Positions 48,256 to 57,168 of a DNA stretch of 64,000 bases are shown here, piece after piece; position 1 is the first letter of the stretch, and every line of letters starts with the position of its first letter. The translations under genes and the position numbers were made by a program. The DNA comes from Gemmatimonadaceae bacterium (GTDB taxonomy: Bacteria; Gemmatimonadota; Gemmatimonadetes; Gemmatimonadales; Gemmatimonadaceae). The stretch covers positions 23,623 to 87,622 of the forward strand of contig JACCWE010000164.1 of NCBI GenBank assembly GCA_013697785.1. The letters are read 5' to 3'. The notes under the pieces are model-generated. The model was not told the origin of the DNA and ran no database searches. It was given only the letters and a program-made list of their open reading frames with translations.

Positions 48256-48645
48256 CTATTTCTCTCCCACTTGCTTGAGCTTGCGCCGAATGAGGCGTCC
48301 AAGCTCTTCGAGCCGCTTCGGATCCTGCTCCGCCAACACATCCACGAAGGACGCGGCGACCGCATCGGGCCCGAATGAGAGTACCCCTTCGACCACGCGA
48401 CGAGAGACGACGGCCAGAAATTCTTCCTCGCTCAGCAGTGCGCGGTAGTGGAAGAGTTCATCCTGCTTTTCGCGAGCGAGGATTTTCTTGGCAACGAGTT
48501 TGTTGAGCACGGTGATCACGGTGAGCGGTGATACAGCGTGCTTCTTTGCAACCCGCGCATGCACGACGCGAGCCGAGACGGGTTTGCCCAGCGCCCAGAT
48601 GTTCTGAAGTACTCGTGCCTCCAAATCCCCAAGAACCTTCGCCAT
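48256..48645 (-). CDS. BlaI/MecI/CopY-family transcriptional repressor
   Basis: From ATG 48645 the protein is 129 residues, the family's usual length; the same frame is open to an ATG at 48756, which would add 37 residues rich in Arg and His, and neither start has a good ribosome-binding site. The winged helix (LGDLEARVLQNIWALGKPVSARVVH...PLTVITVLNKLVAKKILAREK) is followed by the family's dimerisation helices. BlaI/CopY proteins bind palindromes as dimers and are inactivated by cleavage or metal. Its neighbour is an M56 peptidase, and the block holds copper genes, so a copper-responsive BlaI-BlaR1 pair is likely. Confidence 0.88.
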   Translation of the reverse strand: MAKVLGDLEARVLQNIWALGKPVSARVVHARVAKKHAVSPLTVITVLNKLVAKKILAREKQDELFHYRALLSEEEFLAVVSRRVVEGVLSFGPDAVAASFVDVLAEQDPKRLEELGRLIRRKLKQVGEK

Positions 48646-48790
48646 CCCGTTTGCCGAGAGACGCACGGTTCCATGAAGGCGGGGTTCGTTACGCGCCGCG
48701 TGGGTCGTTTTTCGAACTTTCGTCACGCGGTGGCCGGTGAGTGGGATGTGTAACATAGCACGGACTCTTACGGGCGGTGGACGTAGGCGC

Positions 48791-49396
48791 TCACCGCACC
48801 GCCTCGCGAATCTTTGGCTCCATGTCAGGCGTGACCACAGCCGAACGCGCCGGCAGTCGCGTATCGCCCCTTCGGCCGTTTCGCTCGAGATCCGTGATGA
48901 GCAGTTTCATCTCGCGGATCTCGCGCACCTGCGATGCGATGATCTCGTCTGCCAGTATCCGCACCCTAGGATCGCGGATGTCAGCCTTGCGCGCATTATT
49001 GATCGCGATCGAGTGATGCGGAATCATGGCCTTCATGAACCGCGTGTCATCGATCAGGCTCTGCGCGCGGTTGACCATGACGAGGATGACGCCGAGCAGC
49101 GCCGCGCCGGAGAGAATAGCGATCTTGACGCCCTTGCCTTCGTACATCGACCACATGAAGCCGAGCATCACGACCGTCATTACCGCACCCATGACCAAAG
49201 AGGCGAGCATGCGGCTCACGCTGAACGTCAGGTGGTCAGATTCGTAAACGAGCTGGTACATCAGGAAGAACATGATGAATGTCGAGGTAGCGATCATCGC
49301 AGCAAATCGCTTGTACGAGCCATGCGCCATGGGCATGCCGGTGCGCGGCTGGTGACCGGTCCGAGCGTGATTGCCATGCGGTTGAGTCGAGGTCAC
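48791..49396 (-). CDS. Membrane-anchored DUF305 protein
   Basis: The protein is 201 residues and starts at GTG 49396, eight bases after AAGGAG. Four helices (about 29-50, 56-76, 80-100, 95-112 approximate) precede a DUF305 segment, [20 protein letters not shown] near residue 121, with the family's PHH motif, and [17 protein letters not shown] after it. DUF305 proteins have a ferritin-like helical fold and often lie in copper or metal resistance loci. The N-terminus is His-rich ([20 protein letters not shown]). It sits upstream of the blaI-like gene. Confidence 0.85.
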   Translation of the reverse strand: MTSTQPHGNHARTGHQPRTGMPMAHGSYKRFAAMIATSTFIMFFLMYQLVYESDHLTFSVSRMLASLVMGAVMTVVMLGFMWSMYEGKGVKIAILSGAALLGVILVMVNRAQSLIDDTRFMKAMIPHHSIAINNARKADIRDPRVRILADEIIASQVREIREMKLLITDLERNGRRGDTRLPARSAVVTPDMEPKIREAVR

Positions 49397-49740
49397 GTCA
49401 AATTCTCCTTTGGGTGACGTAGTTGCTTTGCTAAACGTCCTTGTCCCTCATACTGCGCGACAAACCGGAGGCACTACGATAAGCAATTGCATCACTCATG
49501 CCATGCTTTACTGTCGGTAAAATGGTGCGGCGTCATTGTCTTCCCACCACCGGCTCGCAATCGCGCATGGCATCCCTTCTGTGTTAGAGGAGAGTACGCA
49601 TAACGGCGTCGTTCGGCGTAAGATCCCCGGCCCCTCTCGATCAGTCGAGGTGCGGCTCTTGCGGCATACTTTCACGCTGACGCTGGCACGCGAACGAGCT
49701 GCGCTGCCGCACAGCCTCACCGTCGAAGGAGCCGCCTCCC
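49397..49740. other. Intergenic region between copper block 2 and the aldo/keto reductase
   Basis: These 344 bases separate divergent genes. I see no coding frame with sensible composition, no strong hairpin and no clear operator. GAAGGAG at about 49723-49729 may serve as the ribosome-binding site of the next gene. Confidence 0.5.
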
Positions 49741-50715
49741 ATGTCCAGCCCGCATCCTATGAGTAAGGCCACCACGGAGTTTCCGATCCGCGAGCTGGGT
49801 CGCACAGGCGAGATGGTCTCTGCGATCGGACTCGGCGGCTCGCATCTTGGTCTCGCGCACGTCGACGAGCCACTGAGCATCCGCATCGTGCGCAGCGCGA
49901 TCGATCGTGGCATCACCTTCATGGACAACTCGTGGGACTACAATGAGGGCGCGAGCGAAATTCGCATGGGCAAGGCGCTGCGCGATGGATATCGCGAGAA
50001 GGACTTCCTGATGACGAAGATTGATGGCCGCTCGCGACGCGAAGCTGCAAAGCAGCTCGACGAATCGTTACGGCGACTGCAGACCGATCGCATCGATCTC
50101 GTTCAGCATCACGAGGTAATCCGCTTCGAAGACCCCGACCGGATCTTCGACGAAGAAGGGGCCAATCTGGCGTTGCTCGATGCGAAGAAGGCGGGCAAGC
50201 TCCGGTTCATCGGCTTCACCGGGCACAAGGATCCGCACGTGCATCTCCACATGCTCGAGGTCGCACGCGATCGAGGCTTCTCGTTCGATACCGCGCAGAT
50301 GCCACTCAATGTGATGGATGTGCACTATCGCAGCTTCGAGAGGCTTCTGGTGCCCGAGCTGGTGAAACTGGGCATCGGCGTGCTCGGCATGAAAAGCATG
50401 GCGAACGGAATCATCCTGCGCTCGAACACCGTGAAGCCGACTGAATGTCTGCACTACGCGATGAACCTGCCGACCTCTGTGGTCATCACGGGCTGCGACA
50501 GCATGGCGATTCTCGATCAGGCGATCGAAGCAGCGCGAACATTCCGTCCGATGAGCACCGATGAAGTCGCCGCGCTCCTTGCAAAGACGAAGCAGGCCGC
50601 CGCGCGTGGAGAGTTCGAGCCATTCAAGACGTCGTCGATTTTCGACTCGACTGCGACTCACCCGGAATGGCTCGGCGAGGAGCCGAAGAGAAAGAGGGAC
50701 CTCATGTCTGCGTGA
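49741..50715 (+). CDS. Aldo/keto reductase
   Basis: The protein is 324 residues with the (beta/alpha)8 AKR pattern. LGRTGEMVSAIGLGGSHLG opens the barrel; the catalytic Asp and Tyr are in FMDNSWDYNEGASEIRMGKAL near residues 60-80, Lys in LMTKIDG near 91-97 and His in LVQHHEV near 121. The NADPH-binding C-terminal part is shorter than usual. The aldehyde or ketone it reduces is unknown. It lies inside the tRNA-fragment-bounded interval but has no clear link to copper. Either ATG 49741 or the second Met could be the start. Confidence 0.93.
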   Translation: MSSPHPMSKATTEFPIRELGRTGEMVSAIGLGGSHLGLAHVDEPLSIRIVRSAIDRGITFMDNSWDYNEGASEIRMGKALRDGYREKDFLMTKIDGRSRREAAKQLDESLRRLQTDRIDLVQHHEVIRFEDPDRIFDEEGANLALLDAKKAGKLRFIGFTGHKDPHVHLHMLEVARDRGFSFDTAQMPLNVMDVHYRSFERLLVPELVKLGIGVLGMKSMANGIILRSNTVKPTECLHYAMNLPTSVVITGCDSMAILDQAIEAARTFRPMSTDEVAALLAKTKQAAARGEFEPFKTSSIFDSTATHPEWLGEEPKRKRDLMSA

Positions 50716-50779
50716 CGAGCGTATTTCGCGGCGCTGCTTCACAACGAAATCCTCCAGAGGGGGTCCAGCGACAACGAAG

Positions 50780-51412
50780 ATGCAGATTCAGCCCGCAGTT
50801 GAGGAGATGATCGTCTCGAATCAGGAGCTGGCATTCCGCGCCCTGGCGCTCGCCGCTCGCGACTGCGACGCATGTCCCCGAATGCGCGGCCGACGTCGAG
50901 TGCTCGGCGCAGGCAGCGGGGCGATTCGCGCGCGAACGCTCTTCGTGGCGGAAGCTCCCGGACGGCTCGGCGCGGAAATGAGCGGCATCCCGCTTCACGG
51001 AGATCAGACCGGGAAGAATTTCGAACGACTGCTGGCCGCCGTTGGCTTGCGGCGCGAGGACGTGTTCATCACGAACGCCGTCCTGTGCAATCCACAGTCG
51101 CCGAGCGGGACGAACGACAAGCCCACGCGCGCGGAGATCGTCGAGTGCAATCATTTTCTCTCGGAGACGATCGCAGTCGTCGATCCCGCTCTGGTGATTG
51201 CGCTCGGTGTATCCGCGCTCGCGGCGTTATCGCGAGTCGAGCGTCATGGCTTGACGCTTCGACTCCATCTCGCACGACCGACGCGGTGGTTCGATCGCCA
51301 CCTTGCCGCGCTCTATCATCCCTCGCCGCGCACGCGCGTCTTTCGGTCGTTCGGCGAGCAAGTCGACGATCTCGCGCGCTGTCTGCAATCGAGCGTATCG
51401 ACTGGGCCCTGA
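50780..51412 (+). CDS. Uracil-DNA glycosylase family protein (family 4-like, Fe-S type)
   Basis: From ATG 50780 the protein is 210 residues. Motif A reads VAEAPGRLGAEMSG near 57-70 (GEAPG-type active site), and motif B is ALYHPSPRTR near 180. Four cysteines lie as expected for the 4Fe-4S cluster of family 4 enzymes: C-x2-C in RDCDACPRM plus single Cys residues in NAVLCNP and IVECNHF. It would remove uracil from DNA. A frame open further upstream to 50561 overlaps the reductase gene and is not coding. It is the second glycosylase in the window after mug. Confidence 0.87.
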   Translation: MQIQPAVEEMIVSNQELAFRALALAARDCDACPRMRGRRRVLGAGSGAIRARTLFVAEAPGRLGAEMSGIPLHGDQTGKNFERLLAAVGLRREDVFITNAVLCNPQSPSGTNDKPTRAEIVECNHFLSETIAVVDPALVIALGVSALAALSRVERHGLTLRLHLARPTRWFDRHLAALYHPSPRTRVFRSFGEQVDDLARCLQSSVSTGP

Positions 51413-51592
51413 CACGAGCGTTACCGCACAACGGTAATACTCCTAGCTGTCAGCCGCATGACGAAATCGTCTGGCAAGCAATCTCACGCGACATCATGCG
51501 CGGTTCATTGCGCATTCGATGCTAGGCGAATACGATGGCTGATCCGCTCAGCTGATTTCGCTTCGTCTCCCCCTCTTCGTCGAGACCCGCCT

Positions 51593-54418
51593 ATGCCAAG
51601 AGCAATGTCCGCCGCGCGCAGCTGCGTCATCGCGCTGTCATCGCTTCTCGCGGTTTCCTCGCAGCTCGCAGCACAAGGCACCATTCGCGGCGCGGTAACT
51701 GAAACCGACCAACGGCCCGTCTCAGACGCAATCGTGCATTTGTCCGGCACCACACTCGGCGCGCGCTCCGATTCGAGCGGGCTATTTCGTGTACTCCGCG
51801 TTCCAGCGGGACCCTACACCATACGAGTGGCCAAGATCGGCTTCGGCCCGGAGAGCGCGACCGTCGTTGTGCAGAATGGCGCGACGGTGACGCAGACGTT
51901 CGCGCTTCATGCGCTCGTCACGGAACTGACGAGCATCACCATCACCTCGAAGCGATTGGGAGAAACCGAAGCATCGGCGCTTCAGCGGCAGTCGGATGCG
52001 CCGAACATCGTGAAGGTTTTGCCTGGCGATGTCATTCGAGCATTGCCGAACGCGAATGCCGCCGAAGCCGCGGGGCGAATGCCTGGTGTGACGACGGAGC
52101 GCGATGAGGGCGAGGGGAAATTCATTCAGATTCGCGGCACTGCGCCGGAGCTCAATAACCTGACGATCAACGGAGCCCACGTTCCGGGCTCGCAGAATGG
52201 CGCCCGAGTCGTGAAGCTCGATGTGATACCTTCCGATCTACTGGCGGGCATCGAAGTCTCGAAGACGCTCACCGCCGACATGGATGCCGACGCGATTGGA
52301 GGGTCGGTCAACCTGGTGACGAAGACGCCCGAGGGGCCGCCGGAAGGCTACGTCGCCGCGCAATACGGACAGGTGACGCTTCGAAGCAAGAATCAGCTCC
52401 AGGGTGGCTTCGCGCTCAGCGGCCGCTTCGGCCCCGACCGGCGACTCGGCCTCCTCATCGGGGGCTCCGCCGACCGCAACAACCGCACGACCAATGATCT
52501 CGAGCCTGCATGGTCGAAGGACGAATCCGGTCGCGCCATTCCGGTCGAGTGGTCGCAGCGCGACTACCAGTTTGCGCGCAACCGATACGGACTCGGCGGC
52601 GACGTCGACTATCGTTTTGCGGACGGCTCAGCGATCGCGCTGAAAGGGCTGTTCAGCCGCTTCGAGGATTATGGCGTCACCTACGTCAAGGATCTCGCAA
52701 CGGCCGGAGACTCCGCCGGATCGGGCACTCAGGGTTTCGGAACGGGTGGAGAGCTGACGAGACAGTCGTACAACAGAACCCCGGTCCAGCAGCTCTTCGG
52801 CAGCACGTTGAGCGGGCGCACACATCTTGGTGTGTTCGAGGTGCGCGCGGATCTGAACGCCGCGGTCACGGACGAAAAACTCAACGACTACAGATTCCAC
52901 CCGTTCGTCTTCGACGGCCTGGATGGCAACGGCATCACCGTGGCCTATGATGGGTCGAACACGAAGGTTCCGACTTATCACATCGTCGATCCCGCGACTG
53001 CCGCGGCCGGAGAAGACCCGGCGAACTTCGCCGAGTCGCATTACTTCACGATCGACAATCGCACGCATGGTCGCGATCTGGGCGGTGCGTTGAATCTGCA
53101 AACGCCGTGGCATTCTGGAGCACTGGACTGGAGTGCCAATCTCCAATTCGGCGCAAAGTACCGGGATGAGTCGAAGACGCACGCAGCGCGGGGCGGATTT
53201 TGGTTTGGCGACAACCCCATCCCGCTTGGGCCGAATCTCAGCACGTTCAGCGATCCGACTTATTATCAGTATGCTTCGAATGCATTCACCATGGGCCGGA
53301 CTCCGGATCAAGCGAAGGCGCACGCGAGCGAAAACGCGGCCGACTTTACGAACGGAACGGACGCGGTGGGCAACCAGCTCGGCACGTTCAACGGATCGGA
53401 GCGGATCGCGGCAGGATATGTCGCGAATACCATGACGTGGAGTAAGCTCGAGCTCTACACGGGGCTTCGCCTGGAGCACACGTCGGCTTCGTACGTCGGA
53501 CACGCCGCCGTCGGTGACACGAGCACGGGCGTCACCACCGTGCCGGGCTCGCAGCGCTATACCGATCTCTTCCCCAGTGTGCAGGCGAAGTATTCGCTCG
53601 ATCCGCAGACGCACCTGCGTCTCGCCTTCACCCGCGCGATCGCACGGCCGGATTACCAGAGTCTGGCGCCATCGCTCACGGGAAGCCCCGGCGGCAGTTC
53701 GTCGGACCCCTCAAACGTCACGAGCGGCAATCCGAATCTCAAACCGCAACATGCGTGGAACTACGACGTGATGCTCGAGCACTTCTTCACGTCGGTGGGT
53801 GTGATCTCGGGCGGCGTATTCTACAAAAAGATCTCGGACTTCATTTTCAATCGGACGTTCACGTACACTGGACCCGTCACGGAGCTCGACGGCTTTCTGG
53901 GCACGCGACCGGAGAATGGTGGATCTGGACACATTGTCGGCTTCGAGGCCGACTGGGCGCAACGCCTGGTCTTCCTCCCCGGTGCGTTTGCAGGTCTTGG
54001 CTTCGATGCGAACTACACACACACGAGCTCGCGTGCGGTGGTAGCCGAATCCGAAGATGGGGTTGCCCAACGACACGCGCCACTTCCAAGACAGTCGCCG
54101 AATCTCGCGAATATCGCGCTGACCTATGATCTGGGCCGTGTGTCCGCGCGTGCTGCCTGGGCCTATCAAGGCGCAAACATCGTGAGCTATGGAGACGGAA
54201 GTCCGACGCCGAGTGGCGATACGTACTTTTACGCGCACTCGCAGTTCGATGCATCCGTGATCGTGGATGCGACGAGCCGGATTCAGTTTCAGCTGCAGGC
54301 GTTGAACATCAACAATGCGGTCTTCGGATTGTTTACCGGGACCACGAGTCACGACTACGCGATTCAACGGGAGTACTACGGTCGCACGTTCTATTTTGGA
54401 ACGAAATACAAGTTCTGA
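51593..54418 (+). CDS. TonB-dependent outer-membrane receptor with carboxypeptidase-like N-terminal domain
   Basis: From ATG 51593 the protein is 941 residues with a signal peptide ending SSQLAAQG. A carboxypeptidase-regulatory-like beta-sandwich (GTIRGAVTETDQRPVSDAIV to about residue 115) precedes the plug domain (VIRALPNANAAEAAGRMPGV; IQIRGTAPELNNLTINGAHV) and a 22-strand barrel that ends in aromatic-rich YGRTFYFGTKYKF. It imports a large or scarce substrate, perhaps a glycan, siderophore or metal complex, with energy from TonB. No partner genes lie next to it. It ends 61 bases before tRNA fragment B. Confidence 0.93.
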   Translation: MPRAMSAARSCVIALSSLLAVSSQLAAQGTIRGAVTETDQRPVSDAIVHLSGTTLGARSDSSGLFRVLRVPAGPYTIRVAKIGFGPESATVVVQNGATVTQTFALHALVTELTSITITSKRLGETEASALQRQSDAPNIVKVLPGDVIRALPNANAAEAAGRMPGVTTERDEGEGKFIQIRGTAPELNNLTINGAHVPGSQNGARVVKLDVIPSDLLAGIEVSKTLTADMDADAIGGSVNLVTKTPEGPPEGYVAAQYGQVTLRSKNQLQGGFALSGRFGPDRRLGLLIGGSADRNNRTTNDLEPAWSKDESGRAIPVEWSQRDYQFARNRYGLGGDVDYRFADGSAIALKGLFSRFEDYGVTYVKDLATAGDSAGSGTQGFGTGGELTRQSYNRTPVQQLFGSTLSGRTHLGVFEVRADLNAAVTDEKLNDYRFHPFVFDGLDGNGITVAYDGSNTKVPTYHIVDPATAAAGEDPANFAESHYFTIDNRTHGRDLGGALNLQTPWHSGALDWSANLQFGAKYRDESKTHAARGGFWFGDNPIPLGPNLSTFSDPTYYQYASNAFTMGRTPDQAKAHASENAADFTNGTDAVGNQLGTFNGSERIAAGYVANTMTWSKLELYTGLRLEHTSASYVGHAAVGDTSTGVTTVPGSQRYTDLFPSVQAKYSLDPQTHLRLAFTRAIARPDYQSLAPSLTGSPGGSSSDPSNVTSGNPNLKPQHAWNYDVMLEHFFTSVGVISGGVFYKKISDFIFNRTFTYTGPVTELDGFLGTRPENGGSGHIVGFEADWAQRLVFLPGAFAGLGFDANYTHTSSRAVVAESEDGVAQRHAPLPRQSPNLANIALTYDLGRVSARAAWAYQGANIVSYGDGSPTPSGDTYFYAHSQFDASVIVDATSRIQFQLQALNINNAVFGLFTGTTSHDYAIQREYYGRTFYFGTKYKF

Positions 54419-54479
54419 CGAACTGCGGCGGGCGTGCGCGGCTGTATCTCACGAACGAGAATTCGTTGTCCTGCTTGAG

Positions 54480-54525
54480 TGGCCAGGGAGGGAATTGAAC
54501 CCCCGACACGCGGATTTTCAGTCCG
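54480..54525 (-). repeat. tRNA-Phe 3'-half fragment B (candidate attachment-site scar)
   Basis: On the minus strand the stretch carries CGGACTGAAAATCCGCG, a tRNA-Phe anticodon arm with anticodon GAA, then the T-arm (GGGGGTTCAATTCCCTC) and acceptor strand CCTGGCCA. The 5' half of a tRNA is missing, so it is not a gene. Fragment A at 31489-31534 matches at 44 of 46 bases, fragment C at 62193-62232 at 40 of 40. All three point the same way. Confidence 0.75.
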
Positions 54526-54819
54526 GTTCAGGCATGACGCGAACGCCCTTGAAGTGACGTACACGGCCTCGCGGTATCACCCAACCGCCGCTGACGGCGC
54601 CGGAATGCACGAGGTCCCCCGCCAAGCCCCCCGACATCTCAAAGAGTTGGTTCTCCCACAAACTTACTTCCTCGCTTCCTACAATGCGCAAAACCTGACC
54701 GTGTTGTCACGGTCGGGAATCCTGTCTTGAATGATTTGACATTCTCGTGAGACGAAAGGCCGTCTGTTTTCAACCCACCCATTCTCGCCTCCTTCCCCTC
54801 TCCCTCAAATACCCGATAG

Positions 54820-54875
54820 GCAACCCCGGGGTTGCGTTTCCAGCTGGACTTGTTATTATGCAACCAACGGGTTGC
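54820..54875 (+). promoter_or_regulatory. Promoter with two GCAACC/GGTTGC operator palindromes
   Basis: GCAACCCCGGGGTTGC (54820-54835, perfect palindrome) and GCAACCAACGGGTTGC (54860-54875, 6-bp arms) are centred 40 bp apart, about four helical turns. Between them TTGCGT (54832-54837) and TATTAT (54854-54859) form -35 and -10 boxes with a 16-base spacer. The ArsR-type repressor two genes on is the likely binder. The rest of the 498-base gap 54419-54916 holds only tRNA fragment B. Confidence 0.65.
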
Positions 54876-54916
54876 AGTTCTTTAACGTTGCCCATCAGAC
54901 CATCAGGAGATCGTAC

Positions 54917-55369
54917 ATGACGAGCACGGACCGCATCGAGAAGGAGATCGTGTTGCAGGCACCGAAGGCGCGCGTGTGGCGCGCGCTCACGAACGCACAG
55001 GAGTTCGGGACCTGGTTCCGAGTGAAATTCGACGACGCCTTTGCGGTAGGCAAGTCATTCAAGGGAACGATCACGATCCCCGGCTACGAGCATGTGGCGA
55101 TGGAGGTGACGATCGAACGGATGGACGCCGAGGAGCTCTTCTCGTACCGCTGGCATCCGTACGCCATGGATCCGAAGGTGGATTACACTCGCGAGCCGGC
55201 GACGCTCGTGGAGTTTCGGCTGGCGGAGACGGCTGAGGGGACAGTGCTCAGGATCGTCGAATCCGGTTTCGACCGACTTCCACCGGGCCGGCGCGATGAA
55301 GCGTTCCGCATGAACGATCGCGGCTGGAGTGCTCAGCTCAAGAACATCGAGCGCCATGTCGCAAGCTAA
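54917..55369 (+). CDS. SRPBCC (AHSA1-like) family protein
   Basis: The protein is 150 residues, after an AGGAG ribosome-binding site. IEKEIVLQAPKARVWRALTNAQEFGTWFRVKF at residues 7-38 is the typical AHSA1/START-like opening, and WSAQLKNIERHV closes the fold. Such helix-grip proteins bind hydrophobic ligands. It is followed by an ArsR regulator with a 14-base overlap; SRPBCC-ArsR pairs of this kind are common and the SRPBCC protein may bind the inducer. No catalytic role is shown. Confidence 0.9.
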   Translation: MTSTDRIEKEIVLQAPKARVWRALTNAQEFGTWFRVKFDDAFAVGKSFKGTITIPGYEHVAMEVTIERMDAEELFSYRWHPYAMDPKVDYTREPATLVEFRLAETAEGTVLRIVESGFDRLPPGRRDEAFRMNDRGWSAQLKNIERHVAS

Positions 55370-55700
55370 CCTTGCGTCCGCGCGCCACGTTCAGGATGCA
55401 GCACCCCTGTTCGCGGCGCTCGGTGATGAGACGCGTCTCCGCTTGCTCTCCCGACTTTCCTCCGGCGGTCCAGGCTCGATCACGCATCTGAGCGCGGATA
55501 CGCCCATGTCGCGCCAAGCCGTCACGAAGCATCTCCGGGTGCTCTCTGAGGCGGGGCTGGTCAGGAGCAACCGCCGAGGACGAGAGCGAGTCTGGGATCT
55601 GGAGCCAAAGCGGCTCGCCGACGCACACCGGTATCTCGACCGAATCTCGCGGCAGTGGGACGACGCACTCCACCGGCTCAAGAAGTTCGTGGAAGAGTGA
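55356..55700 (+). CDS. ArsR-family transcriptional regulator
   Basis: The protein is 114 residues with a winged helix: FAALGDETRLRLLSRLSSGG near 19-38 and MSRQAVTKHLRVLSEAGLVRS near 50-70. The metal-binding Cys motif of ArsR/SmtB (ELCVCDL) is absent, so it is not a classic metal sensor and probably responds to a ligand linked to the SRPBCC protein. It overlaps that gene by 14 bases. The two GCAACC/GGTTGC palindromes at the operon promoter are its likely operators. Confidence 0.9.
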   Translation: MSQANLASARHVQDAAPLFAALGDETRLRLLSRLSSGGPGSITHLSADTPMSRQAVTKHLRVLSEAGLVRSNRRGRERVWDLEPKRLADAHRYLDRISRQWDDALHRLKKFVEE

Positions 55701-55779
55701 GGGCAAGGCGATGTCGTGGGTCGCAGCAGATGGATCACCCGGTAGCAACACCAACCATAATCCAACAGGAGAAGATCTC

Positions 55780-56280
55780 ATGGAACGCGCCGCCAGCACC
55801 ACCGAAATCGCCGCCACATCAGCGAAGATGACCGACGCCGTTGCCACCACCGGCGCGGACTATCATTGCGAGATTACCGCACCGGTCACTGCCGAGGAAG
55901 CGTGCGAGAAGATCGGGCGTGTCTCCGAATGGTGGGCGAAGAATCTCGAAGGATTTGCCCAGCGCCTCGACGACGTGTTCACCGTTCGCTGGGGCGAGAC
56001 GTTCGTGACCTTCCGTGTCATTGAGGTCGTTCCGAACGCAAAGGTCGTGTGGACGGTGACGGACTCCTATATCGGCTCGCTCGAGGACAAGACCGAGTGG
56101 ACCGGTACCAAGGTCGTCTGGAAGATCTCAGAGAAAGATGGTGCAACCACTATTCAGTTCGCACACGTGGGTCTCGTGCCCGCCGTCGAGTGTTACGAGA
56201 TGTGCGTGAAAGGCTGGGACCAGTATGTGAAGGGCAGTCTGCTGCAGCTGTTGACCGAGAACAAAGGTCAGCCAAATTGA
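55780..56280 (+). CDS. Second SRPBCC-domain protein
   Basis: From ATG 55780, after AGGAGA, the protein is 166 residues. The first 27 residues are Ala/Thr-rich. The fold starts at YHCEITAPVTAEEACEKIGRVSEWWAKN and shows TVRWGETFVTFRVIEVVPNAKVVW and the closing helix CYEMCVKGWDQYVKGSLLQLL. It resembles activator-of-Hsp90-like SRPBCC proteins. It lies 79 bases after arsR and is probably part of the same transcript. Confidence 0.85.
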   Translation: MERAASTTEIAATSAKMTDAVATTGADYHCEITAPVTAEEACEKIGRVSEWWAKNLEGFAQRLDDVFTVRWGETFVTFRVIEVVPNAKVVWTVTDSYIGSLEDKTEWTGTKVVWKISEKDGATTIQFAHVGLVPAVECYEMCVKGWDQYVKGSLLQLLTENKGQPN

Positions 56281-56323
56281 GCGAGCGCGGCTGCACCCCC
56301 ACCGTCGCGCGCGGACCGTTCGG

Positions 56324-56393
56324 CGGCTTCGCCCATGGCGGGTGAGGTCGCGGCTATGCGGCTTCGCCCATCACGACGGAGGTCGCGGCTATG
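56324..56393 (+). repeat. Two tandem 35-bp units
   Basis: The units 56324-56358 and 56359-56393 share CGGCTTCGCCCAT at one end and AGGTCGCGGCTATG at the other; only the eight bases between differ. A decayed third start (CCGTTTCGCC) follows. The repeat lies between genes and has no evident protein role. Confidence 0.6.
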
Positions 56394-56447
56394 CCGTTTC
56401 GCCTTATGTATACTTGCGATATGGAACAGCGAATTGGAGATTCTGTC

Positions 56448-57083
56448 ATGCTCTACGCAACGCCCGCGCCAGGCGATCATCTGTCTGATGCCACGGTGCG
56501 CCTCACCAACGGATCGCGCAGAAAGATATTCTGCGTCGCGCTAGCCGTCATTCCAGCCATGCTGGTGATTCCGGGCGTTGGATTGGCCCAGTCGACACCG
56601 ATCGTCCAGTATTACTACGCGCAAGCCAAACGAATCAACGTGGATGCCGGGCGTACGTCGCCAGAGGAAGTGCTGCTCGCCCGTACGCTCGATCCCGAGC
56701 ATAGCATGATCACTGAAATCGCCTGCCTCCGCGATCCGGGCCGGCCGGCGATTCTGTCACCGATCTACATGAAGGTCACCGGAGCTCATCTTCAGATCTC
56801 GGACACGCCCGACGTGCTCCATCCGAAGACTGTCACCGGCACCGGCACTGTTGCGGGGCCGCCCTGGCACTGGACTTATCTGAAGTTTTCGATGGTCTAT
56901 CTGCCTTTCGCAACGCCTGTCGAGGACGTGAACTTCGTCACTCCTACGCAGCTCATAGGCAGGAAACAGATCTTCAGTCCGGCTGGTACTCCGGTGCAAC
57001 TGTATGAGCTGGACATGGACCTCATCACCAAGGCGCAGTATGAGATGCGCCGCGCTCAGTTGGGTTGTCCAGCCGAGCAGTGA
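56448..57083 (+). CDS. Unknown exported protein
   Basis: ATG 56448 has GGAGA at good distance; longer frames start inside the tandem repeat. The product is 211 residues. A hydrophobic stretch at about 25-44 ends in GLAQS, so it is probably cleaved there by signal peptidase despite the long N-terminal region. The mature part has strands such as YYYAQAKRINVD, ARTLDPEHSMITEIACL and WTYLKFSMVYLP, suggesting a beta-rich domain. No family is recognised. Confidence 0.6.
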   Translation: MLYATPAPGDHLSDATVRLTNGSRRKIFCVALAVIPAMLVIPGVGLAQSTPIVQYYYAQAKRINVDAGRTSPEEVLLARTLDPEHSMITEIACLRDPGRPAILSPIYMKVTGAHLQISDTPDVLHPKTVTGTGTVAGPPWHWTYLKFSMVYLPFATPVEDVNFVTPTQLIGRKQIFSPAGTPVQLYELDMDLITKAQYEMRRAQLGCPAEQ

Positions 57084-57168
57084 AGCCGGGCCGGGACCGA
57101 GCCACGACTCCTCTTCCGGCTTTCGTCACACCCCACATCGCCGACGACAAGCTCCGCCTTAAGCGTCG

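Noticed and set aside
47227..48645. True beta-lactam resistance operon (BlaI-BlaR1)
   Set aside because: The M56 protein lacks the penicillin-binding sensor domain, no beta-lactamase gene is next to it, and the neighbours are copper genes. The serine hydrolase at 267-1481 is 47 kb away.
54480..54525. Functional tRNA-Phe gene
   Set aside because: The D-arm, the 5' acceptor strand and the 5' side of a full anticodon stem are missing, so no cloverleaf can form at any of the three copies.
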